A DNA stretch of 64,000 nucleotides from JABDLO01 sp041749255 (lineage in GTDB: Bacteria; Bacteroidota; Bacteroidia; Chitinophagales; Saprospiraceae), in the NCBI GenBank assembly GCA_041749255.1, contig JBGTBR010000081.1, positions 70,851-134,850 on the forward strand, in the 5' to 3' direction. The notes below the pieces were generated by a model. The model was given only the letters and a program-made list of their open reading frames with translations. It was not told the DNA's origin and searched no databases. Both the position numbers and the translations under genes were made by a program. Shown here in pieces: positions 20,301 through 27,844 of the stretch (within the stretch, counting starts at the first letter, position 1; each line of letters begins with the position of its first letter).

Positions 20301-21606
20301 GGATCCGGAGACTAGAAAGATTTATGTGACTCATTATGTACCTTATGGCTCTTCTATATTTGTAAAGGATAAAGCTAAAGTCAGTAAAGGTGAGTTGATA
20401 TGTGAGTGGGATCCGTTTAATGCCGTTATCATCTCTGAATTTGGAGGTATAGCTCAGTTTGAAGATGTTGAAGAGGGTGTTACCTATAGAATTGAACGAG
20501 ATGATCAGACTGGATATGCAGAAAAAGTGGTCATTGAACCAAAAAATAAGAAGAAGATTCCAACCATTAAGATTTTATCACCTTCCGGGGAAGAATTGAA
20601 AAACTACAACCTGCCAGTAGGATCATATATTGCGATAGAAGATGGTGTTGATGTTTCTTCTGGTCAAAAAATTGTGAAAATCCCCAGGAAATTGGGAAAA
20701 ATCCAGGATATTACAGGTGGTTTACCACGGGTTACAGAATTATTTGAAGCAAGGAACCCTTCCAACCCTGCTGTTACTGCTGAAATCGACGGTATCGTAT
20801 CTTTTGGAAAAATCAAAAGAGGTAACAGGGAAATATTCATTGATGATGAAAAGACCGGGCAAAGAAAGAAATATCTGGTTGGCTTGTCCAAACATATATT
20901 GGTGCAGGAAGGGGATTTTGTCAGAGCAGGTATGCAATTATCCGATGGTGCCATATCGCCATTAGATATACTGAATATCAAAGGCCCGTTTGCCGTACAG
21001 TCTTATTTGGTTAACGGTATCCAGGAAGTATATCGTTCTCAGGGAATTAATATCAACGATAAGCACATAGAGGTAATCGTTAGGCAAATGATGAAGCAGG
21101 TTGAGATCATTGATCCGGGAGACACTACTTTCCTTGAAGGTGAATCGGTCGACAGATTGGATTTTCAGGAGCAAAATGACTGGATTTTCGATAAAAAACT
21201 TGTCACTGAACCCGGTGGTTCCACAAAGATGAAGGCGGGAAAGATAGTTACGATCCGGGAACTAAGGGAAGAAAATTCTTACCTTAAGCGAAATGATCTG
21301 CCTTTAGTAGAACACAGAGATGCAATGCCTGCAACTTCAGCTACATTACTTCAAGGTATAACGAAATCATCTTTAGGAGTAAATAGCTGGATTTCAGCTG
21401 CTTCCTTCCAGGAAACGACAAAAGTACTTAGTACCGCAGCAATGGGAGCCAAGGTTGACTCCTTAAACGGACTTAAGGAAAATGTAATCGTAGGTAAAAA
21501 TATTCCTGCAGGTACTGGATATAAAGATTGGAATAACTTGATTGTGAAACCCAGAAACAATAACAGGTTATCAGAAGAAGAGGTCGTATTAGAAGAAGAA
21601 TTGTAG
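17326..21606 (+). CDS. rpoC: DNA-directed RNA polymerase subunit beta'
   Basis: This 1426-aa beta' subunit has the N-terminal zinc ribbon (CYCGKYKRIRYKGIVCDRCG), the catalytic Mg-binding NADFDGDQ (472-479) and the trigger-loop region GEPGTQLTLRTFHVGG. The second zinc site is in CEAKQGVCTKCYGKNL. The C-terminus ends in an acidic tail. It is co-transcribed with rpoB. Downstream lies a repeat-rich non-coding stretch and then a strong terminator near 21.9 kb. Confidence 0.99.
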   Translation: MVFRKKDQKLTKDFESITISLCSPDDILERSHGEVLKPETINYRSYKPERDGLFCERIFGPVKDFECYCGKYKRIRYKGIVCDRCGVEVTEKKVRRERMGHIKLVVPVVHIWFFKSLPNKIGYLLGLSSKKLESIIYYERYVVIKPGLKENDLEKLDLLTEEEYFDILDNLPKDNQVLDDSDPNKFIAKMGAEAVHMLLENLNLDELSYELRHQAANETSQQRKSEALKRLRVVESFRDGQTRMDNRPEWSVIQYLPVIPPELRPLVPLDGGRFASSDLNDLYRRVIIRNNRLKRLLEIKAPEVILRNEKRMLQEAVDSLFDNSRKSNAVKAEGGRALKSLSDILKGKQGRFRQNLLGKRVDYSGRSVIVVGPTLKLHECGLPKGMAAELFKPFVIRKLIERGIVKTVKSAKKLVDRKDPVIWEILENILKGHPVMLNRAPTLHRLSIQSFQPTLVEGKAIQLHPLVCGAFNADFDGDQMAVHVPLSHEAILEAQMLLLSSHNMLNPQDGSPITLPSQDMVLGLYYLTKEHYAVNAKNEKGYGMKFYSEEEAIIAYNDGKVNLHTSVKVKTKIEDENGVVKNDLVDTTIGRVIFNEARPEGVPFVNVLLTKKNLKKVISDIIVKSNFTSTARFLDDIKEKGFYWSFKGGLSFNLGDLINPTIKDKTLDEAQREVDEVWENYNMGLITPNERYNQVIDKWTYADNKITESLMKELAEHKGGFNSVYMMLDSGARGSKQQIKQLCGLRGLMAKPRKSGDSGGAIIENPILANFLEGLSVLEYFISTHGARKGLADTALKTADAGYLTRRLVDVSQDVIIMEEDCHTLRGIETTALKDNENIIETMASRIIGRYALNNVFDPVSDEIIVDAGQYIDEKVARNIDDAGIETIKIRSVLTCEAKQGVCTKCYGKNLATGRITEIGDAVGIIAAQSIGEPGTQLTLRTFHVGGIASVSKTESSIVSKFNGLLEFDNVKSVESADGRVVLSRSGEIRILDPETRKIYVTHYVPYGSSIFVKDKAKVSKGELICEWDPFNAVIISEFGGIAQFEDVEEGVTYRIERDDQTGYAEKVVIEPKNKKKIPTIKILSPSGEELKNYNLPVGSYIAIEDGVDVSSGQKIVKIPRKLGKIQDITGGLPRVTELFEARNPSNPAVTAEIDGIVSFGKIKRGNREIFIDDEKTGQRKKYLVGLSKHILVQEGDFVRAGMQLSDGAISPLDILNIKGPFAVQSYLVNGIQEVYRSQGININDKHIEVIVRQMMKQVEIIDPGDTTFLEGESVDRLDFQEQNDWIFDKKLVTEPGGSTKMKAGKIVTIRELREENSYLKRNDLPLVEHRDAMPATSATLLQGITKSSLGVNSWISAASFQETTKVLSTAAMGAKVDSLNGLKENVIVGKNIPAGTGYKDWNNLIVKPRNNNRLSEEEVVLEEEL

Positions 21607-21647
21607 AAATTTTGCTTCCGGGGCTGGATTAATAACTGTTAGGTTAA

Positions 21648-21820
21648 GGTTGAGGTTGAGGTTTTTGCCTTCGGCAGGTTAAAAGTCTGAAAGTCTGAAG
21701 GTCCGAAAGTCTGAAGGTTGAAACGGTGAAAAGTTTAAAGTTTAAAGCGAATAGCGAATGCTAACTGCTAAAAGCTATTGGCTACGATCTACCAGCTAAT
21801 TGAGGTTGAGAGTTTTCGCC
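21648..21820 (+). repeat. Composite of degenerate short repeats downstream of rpoC
   Basis: No gene fits in 21607-22085. From 21651 come GGTTAA/GGTTGA hexamers, then four degenerate copies of an eight-base unit around AAAGTCTG (21682-21716). After these come AAGTTTAAAGTTTAAAG, GCGAATAGCGAATGC, CTAACTGCTAAAAGCTATTGGCTA, and another TTGAGGTTGAGAG near 21800. The same hexamer family recurs inverted at 26338-26375. Confidence 0.75.
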
Positions 21821-21890
21821 TTCAACAGATTTAGAGCCTAAGGTAAAATCACGAGCCTTTCCGATTAATGATAAAAACTCGGTTATAAAT

Positions 21891-21928
21891 AAAAGGCACT
21901 GAAGCTTCAGTGCCTTTTGTAGTTTTTT
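21891..21928 (+). terminator. Strong palindromic terminator of the rpoBC operon
   Basis: AAAAGGCACTGAAG and its exact complement form a perfect palindrome (21891-21918) followed by TGTAGTTTTTT. It is the first good terminator after rpoC and, being symmetric with an A run on its left, could work in both directions. Confidence 0.85.
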
Positions 21929-22085
21929 AACCACTATTTTACACAGTCTTTTTTATTTGTATTATCTTAACCCGCATTGCGAAAGTCACTATTCTTCATC
22001 CTGGCAAAAGATCCTTTCAAATGATCTGGATTTAATCTTTAAACTAAATTGATAACTTGAGGTTTCAATTTTATACAATATAAAT

Positions 22086-22505
22086 ATGGTAACTGAAAAG
22101 AAATTAATAGGTATACTTAAATCTCATAACCTGAGAATCACACCGGTAAGAAAAGAGGTATTATCACTGTTTATGGAAAATGAAGTTGCCATATCTCATC
22201 AGGATATTGAAAAATCTATCCTGGATATTGACAGGATTACTCTTTACCGAACGCTAAAAAGTTTTGAAGAAAAAGGGGTTATCCACAAAGCCGTTGATGG
22301 TACTGATACCGCTAAATATGCTCTTTGTGAAGCCAAGTGCGATGAGGGTAGCCATCACGACGATCATGTGCATTTTCATTGTGAGAATTGTGGTAATACA
22401 TTTTGTGTAGAAGATGTAGAAGTACCTCAAATGCAAAGTCCGGAGGGTTATATAATTCGATCTACCCATGTTATATTGAATGGCAAGTGCAAAAAATGTA
22501 ATTAA
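22086..22505 (+). CDS. Fur-family metal-responsive repressor (possibly Zur-like)
   Basis: The 139-aa protein has a Fur-type winged helix (LRITPVRKEVLSLF ... ITLYRTLKSFEEKGVIHK, about residues 15-68). A His-rich metal site follows (SHHDDHVHFHC, 89-99), with two CxxC structural zinc pairs, Cys99/Cys102 and Cys135/Cys138. Such proteins bind DNA when loaded with Fe, Zn or Mn. Motifs alone cannot name the metal. The adjacent MerC- and HupE-like membrane genes, and the palindrome just after its stop, suggest it controls them, and zinc is my preferred guess. Confidence 0.9.
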   Translation: MVTEKKLIGILKSHNLRITPVRKEVLSLFMENEVAISHQDIEKSILDIDRITLYRTLKSFEEKGVIHKAVDGTDTAKYALCEAKCDEGSHHDDHVHFHCENCGNTFCVEDVEVPQMQSPEGYIIRSTHVILNGKCKKCN

Positions 22506-22509
22506 ATAA

Positions 22510-22524
22510 TGCAACATTGTTGCA
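22510..22524 (+). promoter_or_regulatory. Palindromic operator candidate for the Fur-family regulator
   Basis: TGCAACATTGTTGCA is a perfect 7-1-7 inverted repeat starting five bases after the fur-like stop. It overlaps the -33 element of the predicted merC promoter, a position where a bound repressor would block RNA polymerase. The form (15-nt, 7-1-7) resembles Fur-superfamily boxes. Confidence 0.7.
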
Positions 22525-22550
22525 GATTTGTAGTTATACATTTATATTTG
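22520..22550 (+). promoter_or_regulatory. Bacteroidota-type promoter for merC-hupE
   Basis: A -33 TTG (22520-22522), a 20-nt spacer and a -7 TATATTTG (22543-22550) match the Bacteroidota consensus. The -33 lies inside the palindrome at 22510-22524. The merC ATG at 22574 is 24 nt downstream. Confidence 0.7.
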
Positions 22551-22573
22551 CACTCGTTAAATGTAAGAATGTA

Positions 22574-22951
22574 ATGCAGGAAATGAAAAGACTCGATTTT
22601 ATAGGTATGTCTGCTTCTATTGTATGTGCAGCTCATTGCTCTGTGTTACCTCTAGCCATAACTTATGGATTATTGGGAGGTTCGGTTGCTTTAGGCCACG
22701 GAATTTTTGAGATCGCCTTTATTTTGTTGAGTGTTTACCTTGCCGTTTCCTCTTTATATTCCTCCTTTAAGAAATATCAACATAATTTGGCTCCTATTGC
22801 CCTATTTGCCGGTGGCTTACTATTTGTGACTTTCGGCCTATTATTTCACACTGGGTGGGAATTCATCCTCGCAACCCTGGGAGGACTGGCAATTGCTTCA
22901 GCCCATTATTGGAATTACAGATTAAATGCTATTTTTGCCAAAAGCCATTAA
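22574..22951 (+). CDS. MerC-domain inner-membrane protein
   Basis: The start is set at the ATG at 22574, downstream of the predicted promoter and palindrome; a longer reading from 22517 would run through both. The 125-aa protein begins with MerC-type SASIVCAAHCSVLPLAI (Cys18 and Cys22 in a membrane helix). Four hydrophobic segments are visible. MerC proteins import mercuric ion in mer operons, but Bacteroidota homologues beside Fur-family genes have no merA/merR partner and probably handle another metal such as zinc. No merA is present here. Confidence 0.85.
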   Translation: MQEMKRLDFIGMSASIVCAAHCSVLPLAITYGLLGGSVALGHGIFEIAFILLSVYLAVSSLYSSFKKYQHNLAPIALFAGGLLFVTFGLLFHTGWEFILATLGGLAIASAHYWNYRLNAIFAKSH

Positions 22952-22963
22952 AGCATAGTTACT

Positions 22964-23521
22964 ATGTTCAGAGCGTATTTGGGACTGGGATTTGACCATA
23001 TTTTAGACCCTAATGCATATGATCATATTCTGTTTGTGGTAACTCTATGTGCTATTTATGCCGCTTCACACTGGTTGAGGGTCTTGATACTTGTTACAGC
23101 ATTTACCATTGGGCACTCTGTCACTTTAGCTCTTTCTACTCTTAATATTGTAAATATTTCTCCGGATCTGATTGAAACGTTGATTCCTATAACCATTATC
23201 CTGACGGCATTGTACAACTTTTATAAGGTCGAGGGTGACGAGAGGAGATGGGGTTGGCATTATTTTTTAGCTGCTTTTTTTGGTTTGATTCACGGATTGG
23301 GATTTTCTAATTTTCTAAAAGCGCTCCTGGGGCAAGAAGAAAATATTCTCACTCCTTTGCTCGCCTTTAACCTGGGTGTGGAAATAGGTCAAATAGTTAT
23401 AGTCCTTATCACCATTGGCATAGCCTATGTTTTAATTCACTTTTTGAAACTTCCTCACAAATATTGGGTTTGGACCATATCAACTTTATCTATTCTTATC
23501 TCTATTAATCTGATGCTTTAA
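22964..23521 (+). CDS. HupE/UreJ-family membrane protein
   Basis: This 185-aa polytopic membrane protein starts 12 nt after merC. Conserved histidine and acidic motifs of the HupE/UreJ type are visible: GFDHILDPNAYDHILF at the N-terminus, TIGHSVTLAL, FFGLIHGLGFSNFL and FNLGVEIGQ. About six or seven transmembrane helices are expected. HupE/UreJ proteins are thought to move nickel or cobalt for hydrogenase or urease. Neither enzyme is here, and in this setting the protein is more likely part of the Fur-controlled metal system. Substrate unknown. Confidence 0.85.
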   Translation: MFRAYLGLGFDHILDPNAYDHILFVVTLCAIYAASHWLRVLILVTAFTIGHSVTLALSTLNIVNISPDLIETLIPITIILTALYNFYKVEGDERRWGWHYFLAAFFGLIHGLGFSNFLKALLGQEENILTPLLAFNLGVEIGQIVIVLITIGIAYVLIHFLKLPHKYWVWTISTLSILISINLML

Positions 23522-23730
23522 GTAAAGAGTCTGAGGCAGTCCTCCCCGAAAGTTATTCATTTTGATCAATCTAAATTCTCTCTAATCATTTTTCCCTCAT
23601 ATGCCAGTACATAAAATGGGGGTGGTTTACTGAACTATTCAATTTGATAAAGTATTATTATACATGTACTGAATAAGGTTGAAAGAAGATATTTTTCGTT
23701 TCGGATATTGTGACTAATACATTTCATTCA

Positions 23731-24201
23731 ATGAAAATTATTATTTGGCTCTTGGCAAGTTTGGGTTTGGCGCAGGATCATGATATTCACCTGAGTGTTT
23801 GTGATATTGAATATTTAGATTCAAGTAAAAAAGTGGAGTTGACGATGAAAATATTTTATGATGATCTTTTGGCAGCGGTAGGACTGAGAATGGGCGAGGA
23901 GCTCCCGGAAGATTATAAAAGTGCTGATGAATTAATTGAAAAATTTATAAACAATTATTTTGTTATTGAAGTAAATGGAGTTAAAAAAACACTTACTTAT
24001 ATTGATAGTTATTCATACCCACCTGCTGTATGGAGTACATTAGAATTTGACCAGACTGAGGAGATTAAAGAAATCAGGATATTAAACACCATATTATTGG
24101 ATTTATTCAGAGATCAAAAAAACCTGGTAAACGTAAGTTTTGGAAATAAAAAACACGTTGTAGCTATGGATCACAAGAAAAAAGAAGTTCAGTTAAAGTA
24201 G
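23731..24201 (+). CDS. DUF6702-like exported protein
   Basis: The ATG at 23731 is preferred to a GTG at 23710 because it starts a signal peptide (MKIIIWLLASLGLAQ). The 156-aa protein begins the mature part with DHDIHLSVCDIEYLDSSKKVELTMKIFYDDLLAAV, as in a family (DUF6702 as I recall it) found near HupE-like proteins and aminopeptidases in Bacteroidota. It is probably periplasmic, with a beta-rich N-terminal half. Molecular role unknown. The 209-nt spacer from hupE allows a separate promoter, though none is clear. Confidence 0.7.
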   Translation: MKIIIWLLASLGLAQDHDIHLSVCDIEYLDSSKKVELTMKIFYDDLLAAVGLRMGEELPEDYKSADELIEKFINNYFVIEVNGVKKTLTYIDSYSYPPAVWSTLEFDQTEEIKEIRILNTILLDLFRDQKNLVNVSFGNKKHVVAMDHKKKEVQLK

Positions 24202-24216
24202 TAAAAGTAAAGTGAC

Positions 24217-24960
24217 ATGAAAAAAGCTTTAATTCTAATGGTTATCATATCGGCTTACATGGTGGGGTGCACAAAAAATGAAGAGGTTGACATTGAAGTG
24301 AGAGTAAAGGCCGAATACAGCGATAATCCCATTGTGTTATTTGAAAAACTTCAGTACCCAGATGGTAAATCTTTTTATTTTACCCGTATTTCATTCTTTG
24401 TTGAAAATCTGCAGTTGTACAATGAAGATAAAACCATCACTTTGATCAACCGCGATTATATTGATCTTTCTCCTAACCTGCAGAATACTTTGTCTTCAAA
24501 TGAAGGCAGCTTATTATTTTCTGGAGTGGTAGAGGAGGGAACGTATAATCTTAGATTAAGTGTGGGAGTCAACAATTTTGATAATAGCAGGGGCCCTGCC
24601 GGAAGATCTCCCAATGATCCTTTAAGTCAGGGTTCTGAATACTGGCCCGCATGGAATAGTTATATTTTTACCCGAATAGAAGGATGGCTGGATTCAAATG
24701 GAGATGGCATTGAAAATCAGGGTGTTACTCTGCATCTTGGAGGCGATGAAGTATACAGAACGATTGAATTAACCGATCAGATAGAAGTGGAATCATCCGA
24801 ACCATTGATTATGATTAATATTGACATGGATGAGGTTTTCCGTACTTCCGGAAATCAATATGATTTGACGTCCTTTCCCCAACTCCACAGTCTTACTCAT
24901 CTACCCCAAATGATGTTTCTGGCTGATGGATTTATAAATGGGGTTAGTCTTCAAAATTAA
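24217..24960 (+). CDS. MbnP-like lipoprotein
   Basis: A 247-aa lipoprotein (lipobox YMVGC, Cys18). The layout resembles the MbnP family: FYFTRISFFVENLQL near residue 52, RDYIDLS, a GTYNLRLSVGVN segment, and YWPAWNSYIFTRIEGWLD...GVTLHLGG. MbnP proteins accompany the di-haem enzyme MbnH and copper-chelating methanobactin systems, and homologues are widespread in Bacteroidota beside metal-uptake genes. The expected di-haem peroxidase partner is missing here; a PQQ-type dehydrogenase follows instead. It is 15 nt downstream of the DUF6702-like gene, so the two are likely co-transcribed. Confidence 0.72.
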   Translation: MKKALILMVIISAYMVGCTKNEEVDIEVRVKAEYSDNPIVLFEKLQYPDGKSFYFTRISFFVENLQLYNEDKTITLINRDYIDLSPNLQNTLSSNEGSLLFSGVVEEGTYNLRLSVGVNNFDNSRGPAGRSPNDPLSQGSEYWPAWNSYIFTRIEGWLDSNGDGIENQGVTLHLGGDEVYRTIELTDQIEVESSEPLIMINIDMDEVFRTSGNQYDLTSFPQLHSLTHLPQMMFLADGFINGVSLQN

Positions 24961-25078
24961 AATATTATTTTTTAAAATCGAATAGGACACCGTTGCAATA
25001 TAATTATGGGGTAAGAAAATGGTCAGCGCGTCTATGAACGGTACCGGCAGGATGAAAGTTAAACTTAAAATACATTAT

Positions 25079-26239
25079 ATGATCCATTACATTCAATTAA
25101 AATCTTTGCTTTCTACATTACTTTTTTCATTTGTGTTATTAACCTTTGGGTTAATTCGCTCTTGTGATAAAACCGAAATAAACGAAAACCCAAGCCAGGA
25201 AATCCCTGTTACCCATTATAAGATAGATACTTTGGTTACTGGATTAAGTAATCCATGGGGAATTGCTTTTTTACCCGATGGAAGCGTGCTTTTTACAGAA
25301 AGAGGTGGAAAGTTGTTTATGATGTCTTCACCATCCTCAATTCCTGAGGAAATTATAGGTATGCCAGCGGTAGCCTCTTCAGGTCAGGGCGGTTTGCTGG
25401 ATGTAAAACCCCATCCGGATTTTGAAAACAATCGCTGGATATATATAACTTATGCTGCCCGTGAAGGAAATGGGTCTGTTACAAGAATGGGAAGGGGCAA
25501 ATTAGTGGGTTTAAGTCTTACTTCTTATGAGGTAATTTTTAGTTCCATCCCGGTTGTGTCTTCCTCAATACATTTTGGTAGTCGTATTGTATTTGATGAT
25601 GAGGGTTATGTCTATTGTGGTATTGGAGACAGGGGTCGATCAAATGAGGCTCAAAATATTTCTAATCATCTGGGTACTGTAGTCAGAATGAAAGATGATG
25701 GTAGCCCGGCTTTGGACAATCCTTTTAGTGATATTGACAATGCAGCTCCACATTTATATGCTTTTGGTATAAGGAATCCACAGGGAATGGATATACACCC
25801 TGAAACCAGAGAGATATGGATGCATGAACACGGTCCAAGAGGTGGTGATGAAGTAAATGTTTTGAAACCTGGCCTTAATTATGGATGGCCCGAAGTAAGC
25901 CATGGAGTAAATTATAACGGAACACCCGTAGGAAGCGGGGAATCCAGTAGACCAGGTTTTACCGATCCGGTTCATCATTGGACACCATCTATAGCTCCAT
26001 GCGGCATGGCATTTTATAGCGGTAATATATTCCCCAACTGGAAAAATCATCTTTTTGTTGGAGCGTTAGCAGGGCAACATATCAGCAGACTGGAATTTAA
26101 TGGAAATAGTCTTGAGGAAGAAACCAAACATCTCAATGGTTTTGCCCGCTTCAGAGCCATTACTACCGGCCCTGATGGCTACCTCTATTTTTTAACTGAA
26201 TCCCCTGGTTTGCTTTGCAGATTAGTTCCTGAAAATTAA
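25079..26239 (+). CDS. PQQ-dependent sugar dehydrogenase-like protein
   Basis: The ATG at 25079 is taken as the start; a longer frame from 25019 adds 20 unlikely residues. After an N-terminal hydrophobic segment and a possible lipid-attachment Cys (SCDKTE), the protein is a six-bladed beta-propeller of the soluble aldose sugar dehydrogenase (YliI/GDH-B) type. Motifs are GLSNPWGIAFLPDG, FTERGGKLF, GQGGLLDVKPHPDF, RNPQGMDIHPETREIWMHEHGPRGGDEVN and GLNYGWP. Such enzymes oxidise aldoses outside the cytoplasm and pass electrons to quinone. The PQQ-contacting His and Arg/Asn motifs are present. It is last in the plus-strand locus, and a link to metal handling is not shown. Confidence 0.85.
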   Translation: MIHYIQLKSLLSTLLFSFVLLTFGLIRSCDKTEINENPSQEIPVTHYKIDTLVTGLSNPWGIAFLPDGSVLFTERGGKLFMMSSPSSIPEEIIGMPAVASSGQGGLLDVKPHPDFENNRWIYITYAAREGNGSVTRMGRGKLVGLSLTSYEVIFSSIPVVSSSIHFGSRIVFDDEGYVYCGIGDRGRSNEAQNISNHLGTVVRMKDDGSPALDNPFSDIDNAAPHLYAFGIRNPQGMDIHPETREIWMHEHGPRGGDEVNVLKPGLNYGWPEVSHGVNYNGTPVGSGESSRPGFTDPVHHWTPSIAPCGMAFYSGNIFPNWKNHLFVGALAGQHISRLEFNGNSLEEETKHLNGFARFRAITTGPDGYLYFLTESPGLLCRLVPEN

Positions 26240-26337
26240 TGGTAAGTACTTGTGACGGTTAAATTTCAGGTTTTTATATTTTACATGCCGAGAACGCTAC
26301 AAAATCGTTACTGGTGTATAAAGATTAAACATCCTTC

Positions 26338-26375
26338 TTAACCTCAACCTTAACCTCAACCTTATCCTCAACTTT
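26338..26375 (-). repeat. Inverted copy of the GGTTGA/GGTTAA hexamer repeat
   Basis: The plus strand carries TTAACC/TCAACC/TATCC units; on the minus strand these read as GGTTGA/GGTTAA units like those after rpoC at 21651. The array overlaps the stop codon of the minus-strand gene at 26368, so its G-rich strand is the sense strand of that gene's 3' end. Confidence 0.75.
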
Positions 26376-27057
26376 TCTCCTTTTTATTTAATGAGAATAC
26401 AATGCTGAAGTGAAGAATAAAAATAGGCAAGCGTGAGGGTTCCGTAATGCTGAGTAAATTACGACCAAAAATATTATTGTCTTCGGGAGCTAGTAAACCT
26501 GGATTGTATTCATTCCAGTACTTTCCCATGCCAAAGCCTGTTCCAGTCTCCATTTTTAATGGACCACTTTCCTGAATATAACCGTAATACACCCCAGGGC
26601 CGTAAAAGTGATTCTTTCGGGTTCCACGCATGTACTCAATATATTGGCCACCAGATCGCACCTCACTCCTTTCCATATTTGAAATTGAATATCTAATATT
26701 ATAAAATAAACCAATTCTGTGACCCGTACCTCTTATTTTGGAAGGAATCATATAGTCGATGGATGGCCTTAAGCGTATACCGGAAGTGGGATCACCTTCA
26801 GCGAGTTCGTAATAAAATATCCAACCGCTCTCTAAATGAAATCTGAATTTGTCATATAAGCGTATACCATGCCTGATTTGTATTCCGTGATAAGAATTTA
26901 AAAAAGCCGATGGAGTTATTCCAACCTGATAATCCAGTTTATTCCAGAATGTTGGTGAATTTCTTGTATGCTGTGAATGTAGTAGTAAAGGTAAAGCAAG
27001 GGAAAGGAATCCAACTATTACAAACTTCCTTTTAAATAAAATGAAGTTATTCATCAT
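26368..27057 (-). CDS. Probable outer-membrane beta-barrel protein
   Basis: The 229-aa protein has a signal peptide (hydrophobic VIVGFLSLALPLLLHSQ) and alternating polar/aromatic strands such as YHGIQIRHGIRLYDKFRFHLESGWIFYY and HRIGLFYNIRYSIS. It ends in the strand LPIFILHFSIVFSL, which suggests a small outer-membrane barrel. The specific family is not recognised. It is the third gene of a minus-strand operon after two LVIVD-type lipoproteins, starting 2 nt after the second one ends, which implies co-transcription and perhaps a shared envelope role. Confidence 0.65.
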   Translation of the reverse strand: MMNNFILFKRKFVIVGFLSLALPLLLHSQHTRNSPTFWNKLDYQVGITPSAFLNSYHGIQIRHGIRLYDKFRFHLESGWIFYYELAEGDPTSGIRLRPSIDYMIPSKIRGTGHRIGLFYNIRYSISNMERSEVRSGGQYIEYMRGTRKNHFYGPGVYYGYIQESGPLKMETGTGFGMGKYWNEYNPGLLAPEDNNIFGRNLLSITEPSRLPIFILHFSIVFSLNKKEKS

Positions 27058-27059
27058 TC

Positions 27060-27842
27060 TTATAGATCGAGATGTCCTATATAAGATATGAGGTTTTCAT
27101 CTTTTATGTCAAACTGGAGTAATTGATTTTTGGCACTCACGATCAATATATCATCTCTAACGATGGCATCAAATGCCTCAAATCCTGGTATATGCTGTTT
27201 GAGCACCGGATTTGCAGGGTCAATTATGTCCATAACAAAAAGCCCTGTACGCCCATCGCAGATGTATAAATTGTTCAATCCAAGAGCCATCCCTTTGGGA
27301 TTAGGCAAGACTTGAGTTGACAATAGTTTGGGGTTTTTAAGCTGAGTCATATCATATACCCTTAACTCGTTGACAAGACGACCAAAACATGCATTGTTAT
27401 CGCTAACATCGGCAAGGGTTACATAAGCCAGATTTTGGCGCATAACAATCGGATCACCAACACATACAATATTTTCTGAAGAAAAATAATCAGTGGAACT
27501 TTCCTTTTGGGGAATTCCATCCTCATCCAGCTGGAAAATGTGCATGGTTCTGCTGGAACCAATAAGAAGTAGTCCCTGATAATGAAACAAGGATTCAATG
27601 TCAAATCCCACATTACTTCTGTCCAACAAATAGGGGGAATTTTTGGATTCTATATCATAAGTTATAATATCTTGTTGATTTACCAGGTATAAACGGTCAC
27701 CCAACGTTAGCATCGTCGAATAAGAACCCGATAGTACAGGGTTCTCATTGCCAAAGTCACCATCTGTACAACTGAAGAACAATGTGACAACCAATGTCCC
27801 AAATGCCATTGTATACCAGGTAAAGTTTTTAATATTCACCAT
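27060..27842 (-). CDS. LVIVD-type beta-propeller lipoprotein (longer paralogue)
   Basis: A 260-aa lipoprotein with a lipobox ending FFSC (Cys25). The rest is built from short propeller-like repeats: LYLVNQQDIITYDIESKNSP, LRVYDMTQLKNPKLLST, LYICDGRTGLFVMDIIDPANPVLKQ, LIVSAKNQLLQFDI. These match the LVIVD repeat style of Bacteroidota surface lipoproteins. Its N-terminus differs from its neighbour's, but the repeats are alike, so the pair probably arose by duplication. It starts 2 nt after the end of the upstream lipoprotein gene. Function unknown. Confidence 0.75.
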   Translation of the reverse strand: MVNIKNFTWYTMAFGTLVVTLFFSCTDGDFGNENPVLSGSYSTMLTLGDRLYLVNQQDIITYDIESKNSPYLLDRSNVGFDIESLFHYQGLLLIGSSRTMHIFQLDEDGIPQKESSTDYFSSENIVCVGDPIVMRQNLAYVTLADVSDNNACFGRLVNELRVYDMTQLKNPKLLSTQVLPNPKGMALGLNNLYICDGRTGLFVMDIIDPANPVLKQHIPGFEAFDAIVRDDILIVSAKNQLLQFDIKDENLISYIGHLDL

Positions 27843-27844
27843 AT

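Noticed and set aside
22574..23521. A mercury-resistance operon
   Set aside because: MerC-like protein alone is not enough; merA, merP, merT and merR are missing and the regulator is Fur-type, not MerR-type.
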